From CAIMZW01 sp037133095 (GTDB lineage: Bacteria; Actinomycetota; Actinomycetes; Nanopelagicales; Nanopelagicaceae), in assembly GCA_037133095.1 (NCBI GenBank), contig JBAXOT010000023.1:1-27826 (forward strand): 27,826 bases of DNA, read 5' to 3'. This document shows positions 15,316-22,456 of the stretch, one piece after another; within the stretch, counting starts at the first letter, position 1, and each line of letters starts with the position of its first letter. A model generated the notes under the pieces. It made no database searches. It saw only the letters and a list, made by a program, of their open reading frames with translations, and had not been told where the DNA came from. Position numbers and translations under genes: made by a program.

Positions 15316-15921
15316 TTAACCAGTCTTTCGAACTTGAATCACCCGAGCAGTTGGCAACCCTTCGATCGCCAAGGTGATAATTTCAGCTTTTCCGCTCTTT
15401 TTTACCTTGGTTATCGCCAATTCGCTCTCAGCGGATTCACCTTTCATTGCCAAAACAGTGCCATTGGGGGCTAAAAGGTGCCAAACCATCGGCAACAATT
15501 TTGGCAATGGGGCCACGGCACGAGCTGTGACGATGTCATAACTCCCTTTTATCCCCTCCGCGCGACCACGTAAGAGTGAAATAGGCAGAGCGAGCTCTTT
15601 TACCACTTCTTCAAGAAAATCCATTCGGCGCTGCAATGGTTCGAGCAGAGTTACCGCGAGATCGGGTCGGGTAAGGGCAATTACGATCCCGGGTAAACCC
15701 GCCCCAGATCCAATATCAATCACCGTTGCATGTAAAGGCGCCAATGAGGCAACCGGAATGCAATTCGCGATGTGACGATCCCAAATTCGATCACCTTCAC
15801 GCGGTCCGATTAACCCGCGCTCAATCCCCCACGTGGCTAATATTTCGGCATAACGCAGAATCTCAGCTTCCCGGTCAGGAAAGAAACGAGAAACCAGTGT
15901 TTCACGTGAAACGTCACTCAT
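15316..15921 (-). CDS. rsmG: 16S rRNA (guanine527-N7)-methyltransferase RsmG
   Basis: A 201-residue methyltransferase, formerly GidB, that methylates G527 of 16S rRNA using S-adenosylmethionine. The SAM-binding loop is VIDIGSGAGLPGI (67-79), followed by LLEPLQRRMDFL and VTARAVAPL. Loss of this enzyme gives low-level streptomycin resistance in several bacteria. The N-terminus MSDVSRETLV contains the residues SRET encoded by an embedded parS site. The start lies 16 bases after jag with no strong ribosome-binding site, suggesting coupled translation. Confidence 0.96.
   Translation of the reverse strand: MSDVSRETLVSRFFPDREAEILRYAEILATWGIERGLIGPREGDRIWDRHIANCIPVASLAPLHATVIDIGSGAGLPGIVIALTRPDLAVTLLEPLQRRMDFLEEVVKELALPISLLRGRAEGIKGSYDIVTARAVAPLPKLLPMVWHLLAPNGTVLAMKGESAESELAITKVKKSGKAEIITLAIEGLPTARVIQVRKTG
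15898..15913. promoter_or_regulatory. parS: parS centromere site, one mismatch, inside the rsmG 5' end
   Basis: TGTTTCACGTGAAACG matches the 16-base parS consensus except the last base. It lies eight bases inside the rsmG coding sequence and encodes Val-Ser-Arg-Glu-Thr on the minus strand. It is about 610 bases from the second site. Confidence 0.93.
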
Positions 15922-15937
15922 TAGGCGAGATGGCTAT

Positions 15938-16435
15938 TTACTGTGGGGGCAGAACGACAACACAGCGATTTGGATCTTCACCCTCTGATTCACTGGTGAG
16001 TCCGATGTTTTGAATAGTGTCATGGATGACTTTACGTTCAAAAGCATTCATGGGGCGAAGTTTCACCGATAAGCCGGAATTTTTAACCTCGTCGGCAACT
16101 TCTTGAGCCAATTTGGCTAGCTCTTCCTTCTTGGAACTACGGAAATTATCAATATCTAACATGAGGCGAGAACGTTCGCCGAGTGAAGTTTGGACAGCCA
16201 ACCGAGTTAGCTCCTGCAGGGCATCGAGCACTTCACCGCGATCTCCCACTAAGTGGCCTAACTTTCCGCCCGCGATAGCCAGCGATGCTCGTTCATTTTC
16301 CACATCAATATCAATATCGCCATCTAGGTCAACAATGTCCAAGAGCGCTTCTAGGTAATCGGCGGCAACATCCCCTTCTTCCTCCAGCCGGGTAATGAGG
16401 CTCTTCTTACCATTCTCTACGTTGGTCTCGCTCAT
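15938..16435 (-). CDS. jag: KH-R3H RNA-binding protein Jag/KhpB
   Basis: A 165-residue protein with an acidic N-terminus, a KH domain (about 30-95, with the GxxG-type loop VGDRGEVLD at 63-71) and an R3H domain (about 100-165, with RPMNAFERKVIHD). Jag/KhpB proteins bind RNA and influence cell division and elongation; the gene is usually beside yidC. The start is fixed by a strong GGAGG four bases or so upstream. An 84-base gap separates it from yidC and contains a predicted promoter with a perfect DnaA box, so jag-rsmG-parA-parB may be a separate transcription unit. Confidence 0.93.
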   Translation of the reverse strand: MSETNVENGKKSLITRLEEEGDVAADYLEALLDIVDLDGDIDIDVENERASLAIAGGKLGHLVGDRGEVLDALQELTRLAVQTSLGERSRLMLDIDNFRSSKKEELAKLAQEVADEVKNSGLSVKLRPMNAFERKVIHDTIQNIGLTSESEGEDPNRCVVVLPPQ

Positions 16436-16485
16436 CTCTCCTCCATCTACCGATTTGTCGGCATTAATATTATTTGTACCTATTT

Positions 16486-16516
16486 AGGGTATTTGTCCTG
16501 TGGATAACTTTGTTAA
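16486..16516 (-). promoter_or_regulatory. Predicted promoter for jag-rsmG-parA-parB with a DnaA box in its spacer
   Basis: On the minus strand TTAACA (16511-16516) and TACCCT (16486-16491) are separated by 19 bases. The spacer carries a perfect DnaA box (16499-16507). The start point would be near 16479, giving a leader of roughly 45 bases that ends in a GGAGG ribosome-binding site. Spacing is slightly long for a standard promoter. Confidence 0.45.
16499..16507 (-). promoter_or_regulatory. Perfect DnaA box between yidC and jag
   Basis: TTATCCACA on the minus strand. It is about 1.8 kb from the rpmH-dnaA origin spacer, in an 84-base intergenic gap, so it is unlikely to be part of the unwinding region itself. 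Confidence 0.75.
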
Positions 16517-16519
16517 TAA

Positions 16520-17422
16520 TTATTTCTTCTTTTTCTTCTTCTTTGGCTGCTGGCGTTGGCCAATTTCCGGTTCGGTTTGGGTGGTTCCTGGCTCTTCCAC
16601 CTCAATCTCAATTCCAGACTTTTTGGCTTGTTTAGCCCGCAACTCTTCATAAGCGGGTGAGCCGGGAGTTGGGTTTCGTTTGATGACATAGAACTGTTGC
16701 CCGAAGGTCCAGAGGTTTGTCGTGGACCAATAAATCAAAACTCCAACTGGAAAATTAACGCCCGAGATTGCGAAGATGATGGGGAATACATACAACATGA
16801 TCTTCTGCTGTTGCATCATCATGTTGTTAGAAGAGTCCATCTTTGGCATTCCTTTAACCATCAACTGACGTTGGGTGGTAAAGGTGGTTGCGGACATAAA
16901 CAAAATCAAACCGACGGTAACAATCTTGGTCGAACTATCTGGCGAATTAAGAAAAGTATTGGACAGCAAGGCGCCGAAAAAACGAGCGTGTTGGGCTGAG
17001 ACTAAAAGATCTCCTTTAAGTACGCCATGCGGATGGTTGTGGGCAATACCGTTAAGGACAGTGAAGAGTGAAAAGAAGATCGGGGCTTGGGCAAGAATCG
17101 GAAAACATGAAGCAAGTGGATTGGTTTTATGTTCCTTATAAAGCTTCATCATCTCTTCAGACTGCTTCTGCCGATCGTCTTTATATTTCTTTTGAATCTC
17201 TTTCATGTGTGGTTGCAATGCAGTGAGAGCTCGTTGACTTTTAATCTGCTTAACAAAGAGCGGAATTAAGATAACCCGGATGAGAATAACCAGACCTATG
17301 ATGGACAGACTCCATTTAATGCTCTCATGAGTGGTCTTACCAAAGACGAATCCCAACATGGAGTGAAAGGTGACTATGACCCAAGAAACCGCGAAATATA
17401 AGGGTTGTAGGATGTTTCCCAT
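16520..17422 (-). CDS. yidC: Membrane protein insertase YidC
   Basis: A 300-residue YidC/Oxa1 insertase with about five helices and no large periplasmic domain, the form usual in Gram-positives. The conserved core starts near 37 (IKWSLSIIGLVILIRVILIPLF) and includes the arginine of the hydrophilic groove (Arg49) and a helical hairpin rich in Lys/Glu (65-100). Later segments include FPVGVLIYWSTTNLW (about 227-241). The C-terminal tail ends in seven lysines, likely a ribosome-contacting extension. It inserts membrane proteins alone or with SecYEG. The start follows the yidD stop directly, and the gene belongs to the rpmH-rnpA-yidD-yidC unit. Confidence 0.95.
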   Translation of the reverse strand: MGNILQPLYFAVSWVIVTFHSMLGFVFGKTTHESIKWSLSIIGLVILIRVILIPLFVKQIKSQRALTALQPHMKEIQKKYKDDRQKQSEEMMKLYKEHKTNPLASCFPILAQAPIFFSLFTVLNGIAHNHPHGVLKGDLLVSAQHARFFGALLSNTFLNSPDSSTKIVTVGLILFMSATTFTTQRQLMVKGMPKMDSSNNMMMQQQKIMLYVFPIIFAISGVNFPVGVLIYWSTTNLWTFGQQFYVIKRNPTPGSPAYEELRAKQAKKSGIEIEVEEPGTTQTEPEIGQRQQPKKKKKKK

Positions 17423-17656
17423 TTATTGAACTCCTTTTATAACTGATTTTTGAGGTACGTAGTCAACGCCGCCGTGTGACCACGGGTTACACCTTAATAA
17501 TCTCCAAATTGCCATAACTAAACCTTTTAGACCATGTTCTTTAATCGCCACTATGGCATATTGCGAGCAACATGGGTAGTACTTACAGCGAGGGGCAAAG
17601 CTTGGTGAAATCCATTTTTGATAGAACTCAATCGGTGCAGTTAAGAGTCTTTTCAT
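17423..17656 (-). CDS. yidD: Membrane protein insertion efficiency factor YidD
   Basis: A 77-residue protein with the family pattern YQKWISPSFAPRCKYYPCCSQYA (about 12-34) and the later RCNPWSHGGVDYVP (54-67). The cysteines and the amphipathic N-terminus are characteristic. It assists YidC-dependent membrane insertion at the inner face of the membrane. It overlaps rnpA by four bases and abuts yidC. Confidence 0.95.
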   Translation of the reverse strand: MKRLLTAPIEFYQKWISPSFAPRCKYYPCCSQYAIVAIKEHGLKGLVMAIWRLLRCNPWSHGGVDYVPQKSVIKGVQ

Positions 17657-17994
17657 ACTCGTTCAGCCGATCGTTGGACAACTTTTTTCACTAACTCGGG
17701 TAGTTCATCTCTAAGTGAATCAGATGGGCGAAGTACTCGGATAACAAGAAATGAATTCTTGGGGAAAGCATCGAGTTCGTTCTGAACTAGGTGGCGAATT
17801 TGCCGGGCAAGTCGGTGGCGTACCACCGATCCACCAATAGACTTATTAATGATGAGTCCCACTTTTGGCCCAACGGGTAACTCTGGTTTTGTCAGCACAT
17901 AAAGCACTAGCGAGGCAGAGGTTGCTCGAACTCCAGTTTTGGTGGTTTGAGCGAACTCAGTGCCAGTGCGTAAACGATTCGCTACAGGTAACAC
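17653..17994 (-). CDS. rnpA: Ribonuclease P protein component
   Basis: A 113-residue basic protein starting at GTG 17994, three bases after the rpmH stop. The RNR-type motif region reads GLIINKSIGGSVVRHRLARQIRH (about 46-68), and the C-terminus has FLVIRVLRPSD. It binds the catalytic RNA of RNase P and helps 5' processing of pre-tRNAs. The order rpmH-rnpA-yidD-yidC is the usual one. The catalytic RNA gene itself is not in this window. Confidence 0.95.
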   Translation of the reverse strand: MLPVANRLRTGTEFAQTTKTGVRATSASLVLYVLTKPELPVGPKVGLIINKSIGGSVVRHRLARQIRHLVQNELDAFPKNSFLVIRVLRPSDSLRDELPELVKKVVQRSAERV

Positions 17995-17997
17995 GAG

Positions 17998-18135
17998 TTA
18001 TGCAGAGATGCGAACGCGACCTTTTGCGCGGCGGGATGAAAGGACTGAACGTCCTCCGCGAGTAGCCATGCGGGCTCGGAAGCCATGCTTCTTCGCGCGG
18101 CGACGGTTGTTTGGTTGGAAAGTACGCTTTGTCAT
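17998..18135 (-). CDS. rpmH: 50S ribosomal protein L34
   Basis: A 45-residue, highly basic protein beginning MTKRTFQPNNRRRAKKHGF and containing RMATRGGRSVLSSRRAKGR, the full L34 sequence pattern; normal length for the family is 44-47. It was found by reading the minus strand because it is short. AAGGAG lies six bases before the ATG. It is the first gene of the minus-strand unit leading away from the origin, with a well-placed promoter at 18210-18239. Confidence 0.97.
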   Translation of the reverse strand: MTKRTFQPNNRRRAKKHGFRARMATRGGRSVLSSRRAKGRVRISA

Positions 18136-18209
18136 CGAAAACTCCTTATTCACCCGTTGGTCCTTGGATGGTTCCAGGACTGATCGGGGCCACAGCTTGT
18201 GAGGGGGTA

Positions 18210-18239
18210 ACGGTAGAGGTACCTGTTGATAAGGGTCAA
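18210..18239 (-). promoter_or_regulatory. Predicted rpmH promoter with a near-perfect DnaA box in its spacer
   Basis: On the minus strand TTGACC (18234-18239) and TACCGT (18210-18215) are 18 bases apart. The spacer contains TTATCAACA (18224-18232), one mismatch from a DnaA box, followed by GG. Transcription would start near 18203, about 68 bases before rpmH. Confidence 0.6.
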
Positions 18240-18288
18240 ACTCACTTCATCACGCCAACCTAATGTGATTCGATTATCTTCCTCAAAT

Positions 18289-18297
18289 TGTGGATAA
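18289..18297 (-). promoter_or_regulatory. Perfect DnaA box, rpmH-dnaA spacer
   Basis: TTATCCACA on the minus strand, in the middle of the spacer. Confidence 0.85.
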
Positions 18298-18453
18298 CCA
18301 CTTGCTTTTCCCGCTCTTCCGCTCTACCTTCGCACTCTATCCACAGGCTAATGGGCGAATTTGGATAAAAAGGCGCGGGTTCCCTGATTTACCAGGAACA
18401 AAACCCTTTTTTAACCATCTGTCAAGACTCAAGTTGGGGTTTAGACCACAGGC

Positions 18454-18462
18454 TGTGGATAA
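18454..18462 (-). promoter_or_regulatory. Perfect DnaA box upstream of dnaA
   Basis: TTATCCACA on the minus strand, 57 bases before the dnaA start, followed four bases later by a weaker copy (18466-18474, two mismatches). The position is suited to DnaA autorepression. Confidence 0.85.
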
Positions 18463-18519
18463 CTCTGTGGATTGTTTTCTAGGGTGCTTTTAGGGTTTAT
18501 CTAGGGATTTGAGGCTGGC

Positions 18520-19932
18520 GTGGCATTGTTGGAAGACAGCGACCTTTCGGCGCTTTGGTTGGCCGTTATTGACGAAGTTGCTTTGGAAACCCCTCACCAT
18601 CGGGCTTTTTTAACGCTAACAAAACCAATCGGCCTACTTCAAGGAGATGGCGGATCGAATTTGTTATTGGCCGCTCCCAATGCATTTGCAAAAGATGTTT
18701 TAGAAACTCGGTTACGCGCCTCATTAAATGAGGTTTTATCTGGGCGTTTAGGTCAGCGAATTAATATCGCTGTCACGATCGATGAAAGTCTGGAAATTAC
18801 AACTCCGAAAGATCTTGTTGTGGAACCGATCGTCGATCCTGAACCTAGAAGTGGTATGGGTCGAGGTTCCGGAGCCACCTCTTCGAGTGAGCCATCCCAA
18901 CTCAACCCTCGCTATATTTTTGAAACGTTTGTTATTGGGGCCTCTAATCGTTTTGCCCACGCGGCGGCGGTGGCCGTGGCAGAAGCGCCAGCAAAAGCTT
19001 ATAACCCGCTTTTTATTTATGGGGAATCAGGTTTAGGGAAAACCCATCTACTTCACGCTATTGGCGCCTATACCAAAGAGCTTTACAGTGGAGTTCGGGT
19101 TCGCTACGTCTCAAGCGAAGAATTTACTAACGATTTTATTAACTCAATTCGTGACGATAAAGCTAGTGTTTTTCATCGTCGATATCGCGATTTAGATGTT
19201 TTACTCGTTGACGATATTCAATTCTTGGAAAATAAGGAACGGACTCAAGAAGAGTTCTTCCATACATTCAACACTTTATATAACGCGAATAAGCAGATTG
19301 TGATTTCCAGCGATCGGCCACCGAAACAATTAACCACTTTGGAAGATCGACTCCGGAGTCGCTTTGAATGGGGCTTAATTACTGATATCCAACCACCTGA
19401 ACTGGAGACACGGATTGCGATCCTTCGGAAGAAGGCGGCCCAGGACAAACTCAATGCGCCTGATGATGTTTTGGAATATATCGCCAGTAAAATTTCTTCC
19501 AATATTCGCGAACTTGAAGGGGCTTTGATTCGAGTAACCGCTTTTGCCTCATTGAACCGGCAAAATGTAGATTTTGGCCTGGCTGAGATTGTGCTAAAAG
19601 ATTTAATCCCTAACGAGGGCGGGCCGGAAATTACCTCTACGACCATCATGGCTCAGACCGCCTCGTACTTCAGTCTTACCTTGGATGACTTATGTGGCAC
19701 CTCCCGATCTCGGGTATTGGTCAATGCCCGCCAGATTGCTATGTACTTGTGCCGAGAACTCACCGACCTCTCCCTACCTAAAATTGGACAGACTTTTGGT
19801 GGTCGAGACCACACCACAGTGATGCATGCTGATCGGAAAATTAGACAATTAATGGCTGAACGACGATCTATCTATAACCAGGTCACGGAATTAACTAATC
19901 GGATTAAACAACAAGCAAAAGGAAACAATTAA
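18520..19932 (+). CDS. dnaA: Chromosomal replication initiator DnaA
   Basis: A 470-residue AAA+ initiator starting at GTG 18520 with GAGG five bases upstream. Domain I is about 1-90, and a short linker domain II (about 91-127) makes the protein smaller than many high-GC actinobacterial DnaAs. The ATPase core has Walker A GESGLGKTH (168-176), Walker B LLVDD (228-232) and the DRLRSRF sensor/arginine region (276-282). Domain IV carries the DNA-binding helix pair and the signature GGRDHTTVMHADRKI (427-441). It binds the DnaA boxes on both sides of its own gene and opens the origin. It diverges from rpmH, and a hairpin follows its stop. Confidence 0.98.
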   Translation: MALLEDSDLSALWLAVIDEVALETPHHRAFLTLTKPIGLLQGDGGSNLLLAAPNAFAKDVLETRLRASLNEVLSGRLGQRINIAVTIDESLEITTPKDLVVEPIVDPEPRSGMGRGSGATSSSEPSQLNPRYIFETFVIGASNRFAHAAAVAVAEAPAKAYNPLFIYGESGLGKTHLLHAIGAYTKELYSGVRVRYVSSEEFTNDFINSIRDDKASVFHRRYRDLDVLLVDDIQFLENKERTQEEFFHTFNTLYNANKQIVISSDRPPKQLTTLEDRLRSRFEWGLITDIQPPELETRIAILRKKAAQDKLNAPDDVLEYIASKISSNIRELEGALIRVTAFASLNRQNVDFGLAEIVLKDLIPNEGGPEITSTTIMAQTASYFSLTLDDLCGTSRSRVLVNARQIAMYLCRELTDLSLPKIGQTFGGRDHTTVMHADRKIRQLMAERRSIYNQVTELTNRIKQQAKGNN

Positions 19933-19938
19933 TGAACG

Positions 19939-19961
19939 GTTGCCCCCAGATTGGGGGTAAC
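19939..19961 (+). terminator. Hairpin after dnaA (terminator-like, no U tract)
   Basis: A nine-pair stem (GTTGCCCCC with GGGGGTAAC, one G-T wobble) and a five-base AGATT loop begin seven bases after the dnaA stop. No T-run follows, so it may slow or end transcription weakly, or shield the origin from dnaA transcripts. It ends two bases before the first DnaA box. Confidence 0.45.
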
Positions 19962-19962
19962 T

Positions 19963-19971
19963 TGTGGATAA
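19963..19971 (-). promoter_or_regulatory. Perfect DnaA box, left side of oriC core
   Basis: TTATCCACA on the minus strand, with a one-mismatch copy one base later (TGTGGGTAA on the plus strand, 19973-19981). Confidence 0.88.
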
Positions 19972-20107
19972 CTGTGGGTAAAACTCGGAATTTACTGCCT
20001 TTCGCTTCAATTACGCCTTCTTCACCGGTAAATAGTGGAAGTTCTCCACGAGTTCTCCACAACTTAGAATGTCAACCACCTACCTTTACCACCTGCGATT
20101 TTACTGT

Positions 20108-20116
20108 TTATCCACA
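20108..20116 (+). promoter_or_regulatory. Perfect DnaA box next to the unwinding element
   Basis: TTATCCACA on the plus strand, ten bases before the triplet run, in the orientation seen for the box adjoining DnaA-trios in Bacillus subtilis. Confidence 0.88.
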
Positions 20117-20126
20117 GGAAAATCGC

Positions 20127-20160
20127 CTAGTTACTACTAATACATATATCTTTAAAAGAA
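20127..20160 (+). other. Candidate basal unwinding element: DnaA-trio-like triplets and AT-rich DNA
   Basis: After the perfect box and a ten-base spacer the plus strand reads CTA, one G, then TTA-CTA-CTA (20131-20139). On the complementary strand these are 3'-GAT/AAT-5' repeats, the DnaA-trio pattern. ATACATATATC and an A-rich run follow directly. Confidence 0.6.
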
Positions 20161-20218
20161 AGCTAGGAAATAACGAACCTGTGCAAGACTTATTTAAGGT
20201 AGCCGAAGTGAGGATGTT

Positions 20219-21346
20219 ATGAAATTTACGGTAGAGCGCGAATCATTAATCGACGCAATTAATTGGGTGGCACGCAGCCTTTCATCGCGGCCAAATATCA
20301 CCTCGCTCCTCGGTATCGTGATTGACGTTACAGATTCCATCACTTTAACTGGATCAGATTTAGAGACTTCTACTAAAGCCACTTTTCAAGCGGAGATAAG
20401 TGAGACGGGAAGAGTTCTGGTTCCAGGGCGTTTACTAGCGGAAATTTCACGATCACTCCCGCAAAAACCTATCACTTTTGTTTTAGAAGGCACCCGAGTG
20501 CTTGTAACAGCGGGAACTGCAAAATTTACTTTACCTACCCTTTCACTCTCCGATTACCCCACTTTGCCAGAAATCCCCGAGGCGGCCGGCGTAATTTCCA
20601 GTGAAGTTTTTGCCACAGCTGTTAACCAGGTTGCTGTGGCTGCAGGGCGAGATGACTCACTTCCAACACTTACTGGTGTTTTCATAGAGATAAACCAAAC
20701 GACCATCACCTTAGCCGCAACAGATCGCTATCGACTGGCAGTAAAAGAAATTACGTGGGCGCCGAAGGATGACTCGATCGAAACTTCAACACTTCTACGA
20801 GCCCGAACCCTTTCAGACGCTGCGAAATCTTTGGCCAGCAGCTCTGAAGTTATATTTGCGCTTTCACCACTGGACGCAAAAGAAAAATTAGTTGGGTTTG
20901 TTTCGCACGAAAAAACCATGACTTCCCGAACATTAGATGGCAGTTTTCCACCCTTCAAACATTTACTCCCACAACAATCCACCGCTCAAGCAATTATTGA
21001 AGTGGCCACACTCCTTGATTCAGTCCGCCGGGTGGCGTTAGTTACCGATAAAACAGTCCCACTCCGACTAATTTTTTCCGAAAACTCACTCCTCCTAGAA
21101 GCTGGCGCCGGTGAAGAAGCCCAAGCCACTGAAGAGTTGATTATTGAGTACGCCGGTGAAGAGATAAATATTGCCTTTAACCCAACCTTCCTCACAGATG
21201 GTTTGCAGGCTCTTAATAGCCCATATGTCCACATTGCTTTTACTGGCGAAAAAAAGCCGGCGGTGCTTACCGGAAAGAGTGAACTAGATGGTGAGATCAA
21301 CACATCTTATAAATACTTACTTATGCCGATGCGCTACAACTCATAA
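20219..21346 (+). CDS. dnaN: DNA polymerase III sliding clamp (beta subunit)
   Basis: A 375-residue beta clamp built of three similar domains (about 1-120, 125-245, 250-375), beginning MKFTVERESLIDAINWVARS and ending in the classic YKYLLMPMR(YNS) tail. It forms the ring that tethers the replicative polymerase and other proteins to DNA. GAGG lies five bases before the ATG. It follows the origin core and precedes recF by 15 bases. Confidence 0.98.
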   Translation: MKFTVERESLIDAINWVARSLSSRPNITSLLGIVIDVTDSITLTGSDLETSTKATFQAEISETGRVLVPGRLLAEISRSLPQKPITFVLEGTRVLVTAGTAKFTLPTLSLSDYPTLPEIPEAAGVISSEVFATAVNQVAVAAGRDDSLPTLTGVFIEINQTTITLAATDRYRLAVKEITWAPKDDSIETSTLLRARTLSDAAKSLASSSEVIFALSPLDAKEKLVGFVSHEKTMTSRTLDGSFPPFKHLLPQQSTAQAIIEVATLLDSVRRVALVTDKTVPLRLIFSENSLLLEAGAGEEAQATEELIIEYAGEEINIAFNPTFLTDGLQALNSPYVHIAFTGEKKPAVLTGKSELDGEINTSYKYLLMPMRYNS

Positions 21347-21361
21347 TATTTCTTAGCCAAA

Positions 21362-22456
21362 GTGTTTATCTCTCAACTCACCCTGACTAATTATCGTTCT
21401 TACCAAAACCTAACTTTAGAGTTAGAGCCCGGTGTAACAATATTTGTTGGTCGAAACGGTGAAGGAAAAACAAATATTGTTGAAGCAGTGCTATATCTTT
21501 CCTATTTAAATTCACATAGAACCGCAACCGATGTCCCCTTGGTTCAACTTGGTTTCTCCTCGGCCTACATTCGAGCAAAAACAGTTACACCCGAGCGGGA
21601 ATATTTAGTGGAATTAGAGATCAATAGCGAGCGCGCCAATCGAGCGCGAATCAATCAAAACCCCACGCGAAGTCAACGCGACCTTTTTGGACTAGTGCAA
21701 GCAATCTATTTCTCTCCCGAAGATTTAGATTTAGTGCGCGGTGATCCTTCAGAACGAAGAAGGTTTATCGATCAACTCATCACCCTCCGTTCGCCAAGAA
21801 TGGCCGGCGTGATTAGTGATTACGACCGAGCGGTAAAACAACGAAACACATTATTGAAATCTAGGGCTCATCCCGAAGCTTTAGTCCCTTGGGATCAACA
21901 AGTGGCAGACTTCGGCGGGAAAATTATCGCTGCAAGAATCTCAACCTTAAGAGACCTTACCCCTATCTTTAGCCAGACTTATAACGAAATTTCTGACGAA
22001 AAAATCACCAACATTATTTACAAGTCACACATAGAGGAATTCTCGGAGGATGCTTCAAACAATACGCTCCAAATTTTAGAGCGGATGCGCACCACGAAAG
22101 TTGCTGAACTTGATCGCGGGCTGACTTTAACCGGGCCACACCGAGACGATCTCGTATTGGTCCTTGGCGACCATGTTGTCAAAGGTTTTGCCAGCCACGG
22201 GGAGTCATGGTCCGTAGCCTTGTCTTTAAAATTGGCTACTTATCACCTGCTTAACAACGACGGCCTCGCGCCCATTTTAATTTTAGATGATGTATTTTCC
22301 GAACTTGATGAAGAGCGAAGAATCCAACTCATCCAACTGGCGCAGTCGGCCGAGCAAACTTTAATTACAGTTGCTGTTGAAAACGATCTACCAAAGAATT
22401 TGTTGGGAAAGCGATATTTAGTGAAGTCAGGCAATGTTTCGGAGATTAAACCGTGA
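21362..22456 (+). CDS. recF: DNA recombination/repair ATPase RecF
   Basis: A 364-residue SMC-like ATPase starting at GTG 21362. Walker A GRNGEGKT is at 30-37, the signature segment ASHGESWSVALSLKLA is in the actinobacterial form, and Walker B LILDDVFSELD follows near the C-terminus. RecF helps load RecA at single-strand gaps with RecO/RecR. No clear ribosome-binding site is visible; a TAATAT element at 21344-21349 could give a nearly leaderless transcript, otherwise translation is coupled to dnaN. It overlaps dciA by GTGA. Confidence 0.96.
   Translation: MFISQLTLTNYRSYQNLTLELEPGVTIFVGRNGEGKTNIVEAVLYLSYLNSHRTATDVPLVQLGFSSAYIRAKTVTPEREYLVELEINSERANRARINQNPTRSQRDLFGLVQAIYFSPEDLDLVRGDPSERRRFIDQLITLRSPRMAGVISDYDRAVKQRNTLLKSRAHPEALVPWDQQVADFGGKIIAARISTLRDLTPIFSQTYNEISDEKITNIIYKSHIEEFSEDASNNTLQILERMRTTKVAELDRGLTLTGPHRDDLVLVLGDHVVKGFASHGESWSVALSLKLATYHLLNNDGLAPILILDDVFSELDEERRIQLIQLAQSAEQTLITVAVENDLPKNLLGKRYLVKSGNVSEIKP

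Larger units (their letters stand above)
18136..18519. other. rpmH-dnaA spacer: origin-flanking DnaA-box cluster
   Basis: A 384-base gap with no gene. It holds two perfect DnaA boxes (18289-18297 and 18454-18462), one-mismatch boxes at 18224-18232, 18337-18345 and 18360-18368, and a weaker copy at 18466-18474. The rpmH promoter occupies the left part. A T-rich, AT-rich stretch occurs near 18395-18420. The last perfect box lies just upstream of dnaA and may serve autoregulation; GAGG at 18511-18514 is the dnaA ribosome-binding site. No DnaA-trio run is obvious here, so I treat this as the regulatory or assisting half of a two-part origin. Confidence 0.7.
19933..20218. other. oriC: Replication origin core, dnaA-dnaN spacer (oriC)
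   Basis: A 286-base gap without a credible gene. From left to right it holds a stable hairpin, a perfect DnaA box (19963-19971, minus strand), a one-mismatch box directly after it (19973-19981), a one-mismatch box on the plus strand (20053-20061), a perfect plus-strand box (20108-20116), a CTA/TTA triplet run (20127-20139), and an AT-rich stretch (20131-20173). The boxes face inward as two groups. In mycobacteria and streptomycetes the functional origin also lies here. This is the best site in the window for initial unwinding. Confidence 0.85.

Noticed and set aside
18290..18493. A 67-codon open frame in the rpmH-dnaA spacer
   Set aside because: It runs through DnaA boxes and shows no coding character.
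19932..20222. A 96-codon open frame beginning at the dnaA stop and spanning the dnaA-dnaN spacer
   Set aside because: It translates the DnaA boxes and AT-rich origin DNA, has no family resemblance and no ribosome-binding site; the spacer is better explained as oriC.
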